NCBI RefSeq assembly: GCF_001543895.1
Contig: NZ_JYIJ01000011.1
Span: forward strand, 62,001-126,000
DNA from: Carbonactinospora thermoautotrophica
Lineage (GTDB): Bacteria > Actinomycetota > Actinomycetes > Streptomycetales > Carbonactinosporaceae
DNA: 64,000 bases
Reading direction: 5' to 3'
Shown here: one piece after another, positions 17,491 to 26,221 of the stretch
Layout of the letters: each line of letters starts with the position of its first letter
Numbering within the stretch: position 1 is the first letter of the stretch
Notes under the pieces: generated by a model
Database searches by the model: none
The model's input: the letters and a program-made list of their open reading frames with translations, nothing else
What the model was told of the DNA's origin: nothing
Program-made: the position numbers and the translations under genes

Positions 17491-18282
17491 TCAGCTCTCC
17501 GCTCCGGCCCCTGCCCGGAACCTCGGCGCCCGCTTCGTCAGGAAGGCGTCGAGGCCCTCGGCGAAGTCGGGGGTGGCGAGGAAGGCCCCGCGTGCCGCTT
17601 TGGCGTGCGCCACCGCGGCGTCGAGGTCGAGGTCCTCGGCCTGTCTCATGAGTTCCTTGCCCAGCCGGAGCGCGTCGCGGCCGAGGGAGGCGATGTCGCG
17701 GGCCATCTCGCGGGCGGCGTCGATGAACCCCTCGGCCGGGAGCACGCGGTGGACCAGACCCATCACGAGCGCCTCTGCCGCGTCGATGCGCCGACCGGTC
17801 AGCGCGAGTTCCCGCGCCCGGCGCGGTCCCACGGCCCGGGCGAGCGCGGGGAACGCGATGACGGGGAACAGTCCGATGCGGATCTCGGACATCCCGAACT
17901 GGGTGCCCTCTGCGGCCAGGGCGATATCGGCGGCGGCGACGAGACCGCACGCGCCGGCGAGCGCGAACCCGTGCGCGGCGACGACCACGGGCACATCCAG
18001 CTGCCGCGGCACCGTGAACATGTCGGCCCAGACCTGGCCGCTGTCGTGGTAGGACAACGCATCGGCTTTCGCCTGCGCGGAGAACTCCTTCAGGTCGGCT
18101 CCGGCGCAAAAACCCTTGCCCCGGCCCCAGATGAGGATCGCGCCGACGTCGGGGGCGGTCGCCTGCTCCCGCATGGCGGAGACCACGGCCCGGGCCGTGT
18201 GGTAGTCGAGCGGGTTGCGCTGCTCCGGGCGGTCCAGCACGATCTCGGCCACTCCTCCGGCGCGCTGAACGGTCACCGTCAT
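17491..18282 (-). CDS. Enoyl-CoA hydratase/isomerase (crotonase family)
   Basis: A 263-residue crotonase-fold enzyme acting on acyl-CoA thioesters. The start at 18282 overlaps the biotin carboxylase stop as ATGA, so the two are translationally coupled. The oxyanion hole residues are in GKGFCAGADLKEFS and HGFALAGACGLVAAADIALA. The ARGAFLATPDFAEGLDAFLTKRAP ending is typical. The AEGTQFGMSEIRIGLFPV segment carries a Glu at the position corresponding to a catalytic glutamate. Its position after a carboxylase suggests hydration of the carboxylated enoyl-CoA, as methylglutaconyl-CoA hydratase does in leucine breakdown. This is inference from context. Confidence 0.88.
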   Translation of the reverse strand: MTVTVQRAGGVAEIVLDRPEQRNPLDYHTARAVVSAMREQATAPDVGAILIWGRGKGFCAGADLKEFSAQAKADALSYHDSGQVWADMFTVPRQLDVPVVVAAHGFALAGACGLVAAADIALAAEGTQFGMSEIRIGLFPVIAFPALARAVGPRRARELALTGRRIDAAEALVMGLVHRVLPAEGFIDAAREMARDIASLGRDALRLGKELMRQAEDLDLDAAVAHAKAARGAFLATPDFAEGLDAFLTKRAPRFRAGAGAES

Positions 18283-20078
18283 CGCGAGACCTCCTCGGTG
18301 CGCCCGAGCACGGCGAGCACCGTGCCGGCCGCGACCACGTCGCCCACGGCCGCCCGAAGCTCGGTGACCACGCCGGCCGCCGTGGCCCGGACAGGGTTCT
18401 CCATCTTCATCGCTTCCACCACGAACAGAACATCTCCGGCGGAGACCGTGTCGCCCTCGCTGACCGCGACCGACACGACCGTGCCCTGCATGGGGCTCGT
18501 CACCGCACCGGGGGCGGCGCTGGAGCCCGCGCCGGCGCCACGACGCGCCGGCCCGCGGGTCCAGGTCGACCGCCGTCGGCGCCCCTCGGACTCGCCCGGT
18601 CGTGAAGCACCGACGCTTTGCGCCGTCCCGAAGTACGGGATCACGTAACGGCGCCCGCCCACCCAGACCTCGTCGCGGCGCGCCGTCTCCTCCTCGGCCG
18701 CATCCGCGGCCTCGCCGGCCGCCTCCGGAGCCTGCGGCAGGTCGACCGCTGATTCGAGCCATCGCGTGGTGAACCGCACCGCCTGAAAGTCCGGGTGGGA
18801 CAGCACCGCACGGGAGGCGGGGAGCGTCGTCGCGACGCCCTCGATGCGGACCTCCTCGAGCGTGGCGAGCATGCGGCGGATCGCGGTGTCCCGGTCGGGC
18901 GCCCAGACGATGAGCTTGCCGATCATGCTGTCGTAGTAGGGCAGCACCTCGTCACCGGCCTCGTACCCGGTGTCGAACCGGACGCCTGGCCGGTGCGGCA
19001 CGGTGAGCCGAGTGATGACCCCGGGCGAGGGGAGGAACAGGCCGCCGGCTGGGTCCTCGGCGTTCACCCGGCACTCGATCGCGTGTCCTCGCGGCGCGGG
19101 CCCGGACTCCTGGACGGTGAGGGGCTCGCCCGCGGCGACGCGGATCTGCTCGGCGACCAGGTCCAGACCAAGCACCTGTTCGGTGACCGGGTGCTCCACC
19201 TGGATCCGGGTGTTCATCTCCAGGAAGTAGAACCTGTCGTCCTCGACGAGGAACTCGACCGTTCCCGCGCCGAGGTAACCGACCGCGCGGGCCACCCGTA
19301 CCGCGGCCTCACCCATGGCCCGGCGCAGCCGCGGGCTCAGTTCCGGGGCTGGCGATTCCTCGATGAGCTTCTGGTGGCGTCGCTGGACCGAGCAGTCACG
19401 GTCCCCCAGCCAGACGACCGTGCCGTGACGGTCGGCGAAGATCTGCACCTCGACGTGCCGGGCGTGCGCCAGGTAGCGCTCCAGGTAGACGTCGGGCCGG
19501 CCGAACGCCGCTTGGGCTTCCCGGCGTGCGGCGGTGAGGGCGTCGTGGGCCTGTTCGGGGTTGTGGACGAGCCGCATGCCGTGCCCGCCGCCGCCGTAGG
19601 ACGCCTTGACCGCGATCGGGTACCCGTGTGCGGCGCCGAAGTCCAGGATCTCCTCAGCCGACTCGACCGCCCCTCGCGTACCCGGGACGCAGGGTACCTC
19701 GGCCTCCTCGGCGACACGGCGGGCGGCCACCTTCTCGCCCATCGCGGCGATGGCGTCAGCCGGGGGTCCGATGAACGTCATCCCGGCCTCATCCACGGCC
19801 CGCGCGAAGTCGGCGTTCTCCGCGAGGAATCCGTAACCGGGGTGGACCGCGTCAGCTCCGGTGTCGGCCGCGGCCTTGAGGATCTTGTCCGCGTCCAGGT
19901 AGCTCTCAGCGGGAAGGTCGCCGCCCAGCGCCACGGCTTCGTCGGCGACCCTGACGTGCATCGCCTTCCGGTCGGCGTCGGAGTGCACGGCGACGGTCGC
20001 GATCCCGAGCTCCGCGCAGGTGCGGATCACCCGGACGGCGATCTCGCCCCGATTGGCGACGAGAACTTTGGAGAACAT
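18279..20078 (-). CDS. Acyl-CoA carboxylase alpha subunit: biotin carboxylase fused to biotin carrier
   Basis: A 599-residue subunit of a biotin-dependent acyl-CoA carboxylase. Residues 1-450 form the ATP-grasp biotin carboxylase (KVLVANRGEIAVRVIRTCAELGI, YGGGGHGMRLV glycine loop, FLEMNTRIQVEHPVTE). After a low-complexity linker, a carrier domain ends the protein with the biotinylation site VVEAMKMENPV. Start ATG 20078 follows GAAGGA. An upstream in-frame GTG would add only six residues and has no better site. It lies 10 bases after the FAH gene and overlaps the enoyl-CoA hydratase gene. Its partner is the carboxyltransferase at 13916. Substrate is uncertain: methylcrotonyl, geranyl or another branched enoyl-CoA. 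Confidence 0.92.
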   Translation of the reverse strand: MFSKVLVANRGEIAVRVIRTCAELGIATVAVHSDADRKAMHVRVADEAVALGGDLPAESYLDADKILKAAADTGADAVHPGYGFLAENADFARAVDEAGMTFIGPPADAIAAMGEKVAARRVAEEAEVPCVPGTRGAVESAEEILDFGAAHGYPIAVKASYGGGGHGMRLVHNPEQAHDALTAARREAQAAFGRPDVYLERYLAHARHVEVQIFADRHGTVVWLGDRDCSVQRRHQKLIEESPAPELSPRLRRAMGEAAVRVARAVGYLGAGTVEFLVEDDRFYFLEMNTRIQVEHPVTEQVLGLDLVAEQIRVAAGEPLTVQESGPAPRGHAIECRVNAEDPAGGLFLPSPGVITRLTVPHRPGVRFDTGYEAGDEVLPYYDSMIGKLIVWAPDRDTAIRRMLATLEEVRIEGVATTLPASRAVLSHPDFQAVRFTTRWLESAVDLPQAPEAAGEAADAAEEETARRDEVWVGGRRYVIPYFGTAQSVGASRPGESEGRRRRSTWTRGPARRGAGAGSSAAPGAVTSPMQGTVVSVAVSEGDTVSAGDVLFVVEAMKMENPVRATAAGVVTELRAAVGDVVAAGTVLAVLGRTEEVSR

Positions 20079-20088
20079 GTGCGGTCCT

Positions 20089-20946
20089 TCACCCACCTGT
20101 GTGTTCGACGCCGGTCCCCCACCCGTCGCGGACGCAGCGGTTTTCGCAGGTTCCGATCCCCTCGACCGTGGTGGTCAGGGTCTGGCCCGGGCGCAGGAAC
20201 TCCGCCGGGCGTCGGGCGACGCCGACTCCCCCGGGCGTGCCGGTGAGCACGACGTCCCCGGGCAGGAGCGTCATGATCTCCGAAAGGTAGGAGACCAGCT
20301 CCGCGGGGCCGAACAGCAGGTCGGCGGTGCTCGCCATCTGTTTGACCTCTCCGTCGACCTGGCAGCTGATGGTCAGGTCGGCGGCGCCGTCCACCTCGTC
20401 AGGGGTAACGAGCCAGGGTCCCAGCGGGGTGGTCGCGTCGAAGGTCTTGCCCTGCAGCCACTGCGGCGTGCGACGCTGCCAGTCGCGCACCGACACGTCG
20501 TTGGCGACGGTGAACCCGGCGATGGCGCGGGCCGCCTCCTTCGGTGTCGCCCGGCGCACCGGGCTGCCGACGACGAGCGCGAGTTCTGCCTCCCAGTCGA
20601 CGCACTCCGACACGTCGGGGAGCCTGATGTGGTCGAAGGGCCCGACCAACGCCGTCGCGAACTTGGCGAACAGCGTCGGGTAGGCGGGGAGCTCGTGCCC
20701 CATCTCCAGGATGTGGGTGCGGTAGTTGTGCCCGACGCAGACGATCTTGCCCGGGCGTGGGACGACCGGTGCGAGCCCGACGTCATCCAGGGTGGGTCCG
20801 GGCCGGCCCGCGGAGGCGAGCGACGCGAGATCGCCCGTGTCGGCGAGGAGCGCGGCGACGTCAGGGTGGGGCAGGACATGCACGCGGTCACCCTCGATCC
20901 GGGCGGCGCGCGTGCCGCCGTCGACCCGGATGGTCGCGAGCCTCAC
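20089..20946 (-). CDS. Fumarylacetoacetate hydrolase (FAH) family protein
   Basis: A 285-residue member of the FAH superfamily, whose members hydrolyse or decarboxylate diketo and oxo acids with a divalent metal. A short N-terminal domain precedes the core, which has KIVCVGHNYRTHILEMG, DWEAELALVVG (metal-binding Glu residues), YTVANDVSVRDWQ-like sequence and the final GDVVLTGTPGGVGVARRP. The GTG start at 20946 overlaps the lyase stop as GTGA and the stop lies 10 bases before the carboxylase start, so it is in the middle of a five-gene operon. It may remove a carboxyl group or cleave a 1,3-diketo intermediate. The substrate is unknown. Confidence 0.87.
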   Translation of the reverse strand: MRLATIRVDGGTRAARIEGDRVHVLPHPDVAALLADTGDLASLASAGRPGPTLDDVGLAPVVPRPGKIVCVGHNYRTHILEMGHELPAYPTLFAKFATALVGPFDHIRLPDVSECVDWEAELALVVGSPVRRATPKEAARAIAGFTVANDVSVRDWQRRTPQWLQGKTFDATTPLGPWLVTPDEVDGAADLTISCQVDGEVKQMASTADLLFGPAELVSYLSEIMTLLPGDVVLTGTPGGVGVARRPAEFLRPGQTLTTTVEGIGTCENRCVRDGWGTGVEHTGG

Positions 20947-21908
20947 GACGCCGTCCCCGCCAGCCGCCGTCGCAGCGCGGTGAGGCTCCCGCCGCGGGTC
21001 ATCTTGCTGGGCAACTGGTGGCCGACGATGTCCTCGGCGAGCCAGGCGCACTCGATGAGCCGGTCCAGATCGATGCCGGTCTCGATGCCCATCTCCTCGC
21101 ACAGGAAAACGAATTCCTCGGTGCACAGGTTGCCGGCGGCGCCGCTGTGCGCCGCGAACGGGCAGCCGCCCAGCCCGGCGCATGCGGTGTCGAACTCCGC
21201 GACGCCGAGCTGCAGCGCCGCGTAGGCGTTCGCGACCGCGAGCCCGCGGGTGTCGTGCAGATGCAGGCCGAGCGTCAGGTCCGGCCAGCGCTCGCGGACC
21301 GCGCCGACGACCCGCTGGATGTCGCGCGGGGTCGCGTGCCCGACCGTGTCCGCGAGATAGACCGAGGAGAGGCGTACGTCGAACTCCGCGGCGAGTTCGA
21401 GGATGCGCGCCACCATCCGGACGGTGAGCTCGACGGGGATGTCGCCTTCGTAGTTGCAGCCGAAGGCGGTCATGACGTAGCCCCACTCGACCGGCACGCC
21501 CGCCTCCCGGTAGCGGGCCAGCCACCGGCGCTGCTCCTCGATGGTCTCCTCGCGCCCCATGCCGGTGTTCGCGCGCGCGAACGTGTCCGACGCGGTGACC
21601 CGGATCGCGCCGATCACATCGGCGGTGCTCGCCAGCGCTCGCTCCAGCCCCTTCAGGTTCAGCCACAAGCCGGTGTACCGGACCCCCGGCTTGCGCCGGA
21701 TCCGGGCGAGCACCTCCTCGGCGTCGGCCATCTGCGGCACCCGTTTGGGATTCACGAACGACACGCAGTCGATCTTGCGGACACCGGTTTCCGCGAGCGC
21801 CTCGATGAACTCGACCTTGCGCTCGGTGCTGATCGGCCCCTTCTCGATCTGGAACCCCTCGCGGGGGCCCTCTTCGTTGATCTTCACTCGGCCCGGCAGA
21901 TCGCTCAC
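20943..21908 (-). CDS. HMG-CoA lyase-like aldolase (DRE-TIM family)
   Basis: A 321-residue TIM-barrel enzyme of the HMG-CoA lyase group, which cleaves 3-hydroxy-3-methylglutaryl-CoA or a similar hydroxyacyl-CoA to acetyl-CoA and a keto acid. The loop GLGGCPFAAHSGAAGN retains the mobile-loop Cys, and metal ligands are seen in LGLHLHDTRG. The first motif reads INEEGPREGFQ, where canonical lyases have GPRDGLQ, so the catalytic Asp is replaced by Glu. This may indicate a different substrate. The GTG start is at 21908. It is the first gene of the minus-strand operon and is divergent from the thioesterase gene across a TetR-type operator. Confidence 0.85.
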   Translation of the reverse strand: MSDLPGRVKINEEGPREGFQIEKGPISTERKVEFIEALAETGVRKIDCVSFVNPKRVPQMADAEEVLARIRRKPGVRYTGLWLNLKGLERALASTADVIGAIRVTASDTFARANTGMGREETIEEQRRWLARYREAGVPVEWGYVMTAFGCNYEGDIPVELTVRMVARILELAAEFDVRLSSVYLADTVGHATPRDIQRVVGAVRERWPDLTLGLHLHDTRGLAVANAYAALQLGVAEFDTACAGLGGCPFAAHSGAAGNLCTEEFVFLCEEMGIETGIDLDRLIECAWLAEDIVGHQLPSKMTRGGSLTALRRRLAGTAS

Positions 21909-21950
21909 CGTCTTGCCTCCTCGACGCGTGTCCCCCCCGCGGCCGCAAAA

Positions 21951-21968
21951 CGAACGGTCGCTCGTTCG
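21951..21968. promoter_or_regulatory. TetR-type operator between lyase and thioesterase genes
   Basis: CGAACGGTCGCTCGTTCG is a near-perfect palindrome and a member of the six-site family. It lies 42 bases before the lyase start (minus) and 58 bases before the thioesterase start (plus), so one site could control both directions. Confidence 0.68.
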
Positions 21969-22026
21969 TTAAACTACGCTCGCGGAATACCGACGTCAAG
22001 GTGGACCGCATCCACGGGAGGTGGAG

Positions 22027-22878
22027 ATGGAACCGGTCGCGGAGCTGCTAGACCTGCTGGACCTGACGCCGATCGCGACCGACGAGTTCATCGGCCGAAA
22101 CCCGGAACGGTCCCTGCCGTTCGTGTTCGGAGGTCAGGTCGCGGCCCAGTCCCTGGCCGCTGCGGGACGCACGGTCGACAGCGACCGCAGCGTGCGCTCG
22201 CTCCACGCGTACTTCCTCCGCGCCGGCGACCCCACCCGGCCCATCCGTTACCGCGTCGAGCGCACGCACGATGGGCGGTCCTTCTCCGCCCGCCGCGTGG
22301 TCGCTTCTCAAGAAGGCGGCGTGATCTTCACGCTGGCCGCGTCCTTCCACATCGCCGAGGACGGGCTGGACCATCAGATCGCCATGCCCGCCGTCCCTCC
22401 GCCGGACACGCTGCCCAGGCTGGAGACCTGGCTCGCGCCGCACACGGAGCGCCTCCCTTCGTGGTGGCGCGGGCCCATGGCTGTCGACCTGCGGTACGTC
22501 GATGAGCCACCGCACGTCCTGACCCGCGAGCGTGACTGGCAACCACGGCAGGCGCTGTGGATGCGCGCCGACGGCGAGCTCCCCGACGACCCGTTGGTCC
22601 ACGTGTGCGTCCTGACCTTCGCCTCGGATCTGACGCTGCTCGATCCGGTGCTGCTCGCCCATGGGATCTCCTGGTACACCGGGCGAGTGCGGGCGGCGAG
22701 TCTCGATCACGCGCTGTGGTTCCACCGGCCGCTCCGGGCTGACCGCTGGCTCCTCTACGCCCAGGAGAGCCCTACGGCGAGCGGCGCGCGTGGCCTGGCC
22801 CGCGGCAGCGTCTTCGACGCCGAAGGAACCCTCGTCGCGACCGTGATGCAGGAAGGCCTCATCCGGCTGCTGGACTGA
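22027..22878 (+). CDS. Acyl-CoA thioesterase II (TesB family)
   Basis: A 283-residue double hot-dog thioesterase that hydrolyses acyl-CoA to free acid and CoA. The start ATG 22027 follows GGGAGGTGG. The N-terminal hot-dog has FVFGGQVAAQSLAAAGRTV and VRSLHAYFLRAGDPTRPIRYRVE. The C-terminal one has LTFASDLTLLDPVLL, DHALWFHRPLRADRWLLYAQESPTASGARGL, which are characteristic TesB blocks. It is divergent from the lyase operon and convergent with the TetR gene. It may relieve CoA sequestration when the pathway overflows. The 58-base gap to the TetR stop shows no clear terminator. Confidence 0.9.
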   Translation: MEPVAELLDLLDLTPIATDEFIGRNPERSLPFVFGGQVAAQSLAAAGRTVDSDRSVRSLHAYFLRAGDPTRPIRYRVERTHDGRSFSARRVVASQEGGVIFTLAASFHIAEDGLDHQIAMPAVPPPDTLPRLETWLAPHTERLPSWWRGPMAVDLRYVDEPPHVLTRERDWQPRQALWMRADGELPDDPLVHVCVLTFASDLTLLDPVLLAHGISWYTGRVRAASLDHALWFHRPLRADRWLLYAQESPTASGARGLARGSVFDAEGTLVATVMQEGLIRLLD

Positions 22879-22936
22879 GGTCCTGGCCAGGCCTTCGCCC
22901 AGGGAAAGCCCGTGTGGCAGCGCGGCGTGCCCGCGC

Positions 22937-23572
22937 TCAGTTCGGGGTCCGCAGCGAGCCCGCGGGTTCCTGGACGCCGAGCTGCCGCAGCACGATGACC
23001 GTGTACTTCTCCACGATCTCGTCGAGCGTGAGCGGCCCCTTCGGCCGGTACCACGTCGAGACGTGCACACCGATGGCGAGGATCGCGAACGTCTGCAGTT
23101 GGGGATCCACCACGTCCGCCCAGCCCTCAGCCGCGGCCCGCTCCACGAGCTCGCGCAGCGTCGCCTCGTAGCGGTCGCGAAGCTCGATGACCTGGCGCCG
23201 GTTCGGCGGCGACAGCGAGCGCAGCTCCGAGTTGCCGATGAAGACATCGCGGGCGCGGGCGGCGTGGAAACGGATGTGGCAGTCGATGGCGGCGCGGAGC
23301 TGGTTGAGCGTGCCGGTCTGCCCGGCGATCGCCTCCTGCTGCGCGGCGAGGAGGTCCTCCATGATGCCGACCATGATCCACCGCAGCAGCGTTTCCTTGC
23401 CGCTGATGTGGTTGTAGAGGCTGCCGACCTGGATGCCGACCTTCGCCGCGACCTGCCGGAGCGTCGTCGCCTCGTAGCCGTGTCGGAAGAACAGCTCCGC
23501 GGCGGCCTCGCGGATAGCCTTGGCGGTCTTAGCGCCGTTCGGCGGGTTGGCCCCCCGCCTCCGTTCGCTCAT
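22937..23572 (-). CDS. TetR family transcriptional regulator
   Basis: A 211-residue repressor-type regulator. The helix-turn-helix is near residues 18-65 (AIREAAAELFFRHGYEATTLRQVAAKVGIQVGSLYNHISGKETLL). The remaining C-terminal part is the ligand-binding domain with HIRFHAARARDVFIGNSELRSLSP, a pattern seen in regulators of CoA-ester catabolism. It overlaps the end of livF by 4 bases, so it is expressed with the importer. It is the only TetR gene in 13-32 kb and is therefore the best candidate to bind the six palindromes listed here. The effector could be an acyl-CoA of the pathway. Both statements are inference. Confidence 0.87.
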   Translation of the reverse strand: MSERRRGANPPNGAKTAKAIREAAAELFFRHGYEATTLRQVAAKVGIQVGSLYNHISGKETLLRWIMVGIMEDLLAAQQEAIAGQTGTLNQLRAAIDCHIRFHAARARDVFIGNSELRSLSPPNRRQVIELRDRYEATLRELVERAAAEGWADVVDPQLQTFAILAIGVHVSTWYRPKGPLTLDEIVEKYTVIVLRQLGVQEPAGSLRTPN

Positions 23573-24336
23573 CCGGTCTCCGCCCTTTCCCTGACGCGCG
23601 CTGCTCCCGCCTGATCGTCTTGCGGCGCCGATCCCAGGTAGACATGCCGCACCATGGGATCCTGTGATAGATCATCCGCAGTGCCGGACGCTAGCACACG
23701 CCCAGTGTGCAGCAAGTATCCGCGGTCAGCCAGGCGCAGCGCGGCCAGGGCGTTCTGCTCCACCAAGACGATCGTGATGCCCTCATCACGAAGCCGCGCG
23801 AGTGCGCTCATGATGCGCTGCACCATCTGCGGGGAAAGCCCGAGACTCGGCTCGTCGAGAAGCAACAGTTTCGGCTTCCCCATGAGTGCCCGGCCGATGG
23901 CGAGCATCTGTTGCTCACCGCCCGACAGCGTACCCGCCAGCTGCTGCGCGCGCTCCTCAAGCCTGGGGAACAGGTCATAGACCTGGCGCAGCTCCTCGGC
24001 CATCTTGGCCTCTCGGCGCCGTACGTACATCCCGAGCAGCAGGTTGTCCTCGACGGTCAGCGACGAGAAGACCTGCCGTCCCTCCGGCACGAGCAGGCAA
24101 CCACGCCGCACCATGTCGGCCTGGCTCATACCCGCGGTGTCCTGTCCGTCGAAGACGACCCGGCCCTTGCGCAACGGCAGGGCGCGGGAGACGACGTTGA
24201 GCAGCGTCGTTTTGCCGGCCCCGTTCGGCCCGATGAGGGTGACGATCTCGCCGGCTTCGACGTAGAAGTCGACCCCGTCGAGCACCTTGGCACGGCCGTA
24301 ACTGAAGCTCAGCCCGGTGACCTCAAGAGTTCGCAT
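23569..24336 (-). CDS. livF: Branched-chain amino acid-type ABC transporter ATPase, LivF-like
   Basis: A 255-residue ABC ATPase of the LivF group. Walker A is GPNGAGKT near residues 37-44, the signature is LSGGEQQMLAIGRALMGKPKLLLLDEPS with Walker B, and SLGLSPQMVQ follows, the last being a LivF hallmark. It couples ATP hydrolysis to import of an acid or amino acid through LivH/LivM. It overlaps the LivM-LivG fusion gene by 14 bases and the TetR gene by 4. Given the catabolic neighbours, the substrate is more likely an organic acid than leucine itself, which is inference. Confidence 0.9.
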   Translation of the reverse strand: MRTLEVTGLSFSYGRAKVLDGVDFYVEAGEIVTLIGPNGAGKTTLLNVVSRALPLRKGRVVFDGQDTAGMSQADMVRRGCLLVPEGRQVFSSLTVEDNLLLGMYVRRREAKMAEELRQVYDLFPRLEERAQQLAGTLSGGEQQMLAIGRALMGKPKLLLLDEPSLGLSPQMVQRIMSALARLRDEGITIVLVEQNALAALRLADRGYLLHTGRVLASGTADDLSQDPMVRHVYLGSAPQDDQAGAARVRERAETG

Positions 24337-26221
24337 CGGCGGCCTCCCGCTCGTGCTTCACGACGCCGTCATGCGGGACACCGAGGTAGGCGTCGATGAC
24401 TGCTTGGTCGGATTGGACCTCCGCCGGTGTCCCGACGGTGAGGGTGCGTCCGAAGTCGAGCACGTGCACCCGGTCGGCGAGGCTCATGACGAACTCCATG
24501 TCGTGCTCGATGAGCAGCAGCGACATGCCGCGGGCGCGTAGGCGACGCAGTACCTGCGCAAGCGCCAGCTTCTCCGCGCGATTGAGTCCGGCGCCCGGCT
24601 CGTCGAGCAGGAGCACGCGCGGTCGCTGGGCGAGGGCTCGGGCGAGCTCGAGCATCTTCTGCTGCCCGAGGGAGAGCTGGGTCGCCTCCTGGGTCGCAAG
24701 GTGGGTGAGGCCGAGCTCGGCGAGGACGGCGTCCACCTCCTGTCCCAGCCGGCGTTCCTCGCGAACGGCACCGAGCGTGGGCACCGCCGACCGGAGCAGC
24801 CCGACCTTGCCGCGCAGGTGCGCACCGACGAGGACATTCGCCCGGGCGTCCATGCCGGCGAACAGGCTCGGCGTCTGGAAGGTGCGGGCCAGGCCCTTGC
24901 CGGCGACGACGTGAGCCGGAGCCCCCGTCACCTCCTGCCCGTCGAGGTACACCCTCCCGGCCGTGGGCGGCAGGTTGCCCGAAAGCAGGTTGAGCAGCGT
25001 CGACTTGCCGGCGCCGTTCGGCCCGATGACCGCGAGGATCTCGTGCTCGCGCAGGTCGAGGTCGACCGCGTCGACGGCCTTCACACCGCCGAAACGCTTG
25101 GACAAGCCGCGCGCCTGCAACACCACCCGGTCGCCGGGACCGGTGTGTTCGGCGGATGTGGCGGCGCTGGGCGGGGTATCCGGGTGCGCGCCAGCCTCAG
25201 GGGCGCGCGCCTGCTCGCCGGCACCGCGCCGGGCCGTGATCCGCCGGGTCAGCGAGGAGAAGAGCCCTGCCAGGCCGTCGGGCCGGACGACCAAGATGAT
25301 GACGAGGACGCACCCGAGGACGAACGCCTCGCCCGCGCCGACGGACCCGGCCCCGAACAGCCCGGGCAGGAACTGCTCGATGAGTTGGCGCAGGGCCTCG
25401 ATGCCGACCGCGCCGATGACCGCGCCCCAGGGGCTGTTCAGGCCGCCGAGCACGGCGATCGCCAGGATGTCGATGGCGGTGAGCACGCCGAACGGCGGTG
25501 GGTTGACGTACAGGAGTTGGTGGGCGTAGAGCGAGCCGGCGACGCTACCCACAACCGCAGAGCCGGCGAACACGCGGGTCTTGGCCCAGGTGACGTCCAC
25601 GCCGCACGCCGCGGCGGCTGCCTCGTGGCCGCGTACGGCGCGCAGCGCGCGCCCCTCGCGGCTGCGCCCGATGCGCAAAGAGCCCCAGAGTACGGCGCCG
25701 ACCACGAGCCAGGTGAGCCAGAACTGCGAGCGCAGCGTCTGGAATTCGAACCCGAAGACGTTGAGGTAGCCGATCCCGCCGAATCCTGACGAACCGCCGG
25801 TCACCTTGAGGTTGTTGACCAGCAGGAAGAAGATCTCGGTCAACGCCAGCGTGCCCATGGCGAGGAAGTGGCCACGCAACCGGAAGATCGGCTTGCCGAG
25901 CGCGTAGGCGAGGACCGCTGCCACGGCCGCGCTCGCGGCGAGGGCGAGGAGCCCGGGCCATCCCAGCTTGACGGTGAGCAGCGCGCTCCCGTAGGCGCCG
26001 ATCCCGTAGAAGGCCGCCTGCGCGAGCGAGAACTGACCCGCGTAGCCGGTCACCAGAATGAGTCCGAGAGCGAGCAGTGCGTTGATGCCGACCGTTGCGG
26101 CCAGGCCCAGGTAGAACTCGCCCAACACGAACGACGCAAGGAGGACGGCCGCCACCCAGACGACCGGGGGCATGGCTGTGCGCGCGCGGATCCGAAGCCC
26201 TGGGACGAACACCTCAGACAC
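24323..26221 (-). CDS. LivM permease fused to LivG ATPase
   Basis: A 632-residue fusion. Residues 1-330 hold about eight or nine membrane helices of the LivM type (VTGYAGQFSLAQAAFYGIGAYGSALL, GPWGAVIGA-like C-terminal part). A hydrophilic linker rich in Ala and Pro (about 335-365) leads to a LivG ATPase with Walker A GPNGAGKS at 400-407, LARTFQTPSLFAGMDARANV, LSLGQQKMLELARAL and Walker B LLLDEPGAG. Usually these are two genes. Here one reading frame runs through both with no stop. It overlaps livH by 8 bases and livF by 14. The fusion fixes a 1:1 permease-to-ATPase ratio. Confidence 0.9.
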   Translation of the reverse strand: MSEVFVPGLRIRARTAMPPVVWVAAVLLASFVLGEFYLGLAATVGINALLALGLILVTGYAGQFSLAQAAFYGIGAYGSALLTVKLGWPGLLALAASAAVAAVLAYALGKPIFRLRGHFLAMGTLALTEIFFLLVNNLKVTGGSSGFGGIGYLNVFGFEFQTLRSQFWLTWLVVGAVLWGSLRIGRSREGRALRAVRGHEAAAAACGVDVTWAKTRVFAGSAVVGSVAGSLYAHQLLYVNPPPFGVLTAIDILAIAVLGGLNSPWGAVIGAVGIEALRQLIEQFLPGLFGAGSVGAGEAFVLGCVLVIILVVRPDGLAGLFSSLTRRITARRGAGEQARAPEAGAHPDTPPSAATSAEHTGPGDRVVLQARGLSKRFGGVKAVDAVDLDLREHEILAVIGPNGAGKSTLLNLLSGNLPPTAGRVYLDGQEVTGAPAHVVAGKGLARTFQTPSLFAGMDARANVLVGAHLRGKVGLLRSAVPTLGAVREERRLGQEVDAVLAELGLTHLATQEATQLSLGQQKMLELARALAQRPRVLLLDEPGAGLNRAEKLALAQVLRRLRARGMSLLLIEHDMEFVMSLADRVHVLDFGRTLTVGTPAEVQSDQAVIDAYLGVPHDGVVKHEREAADANS

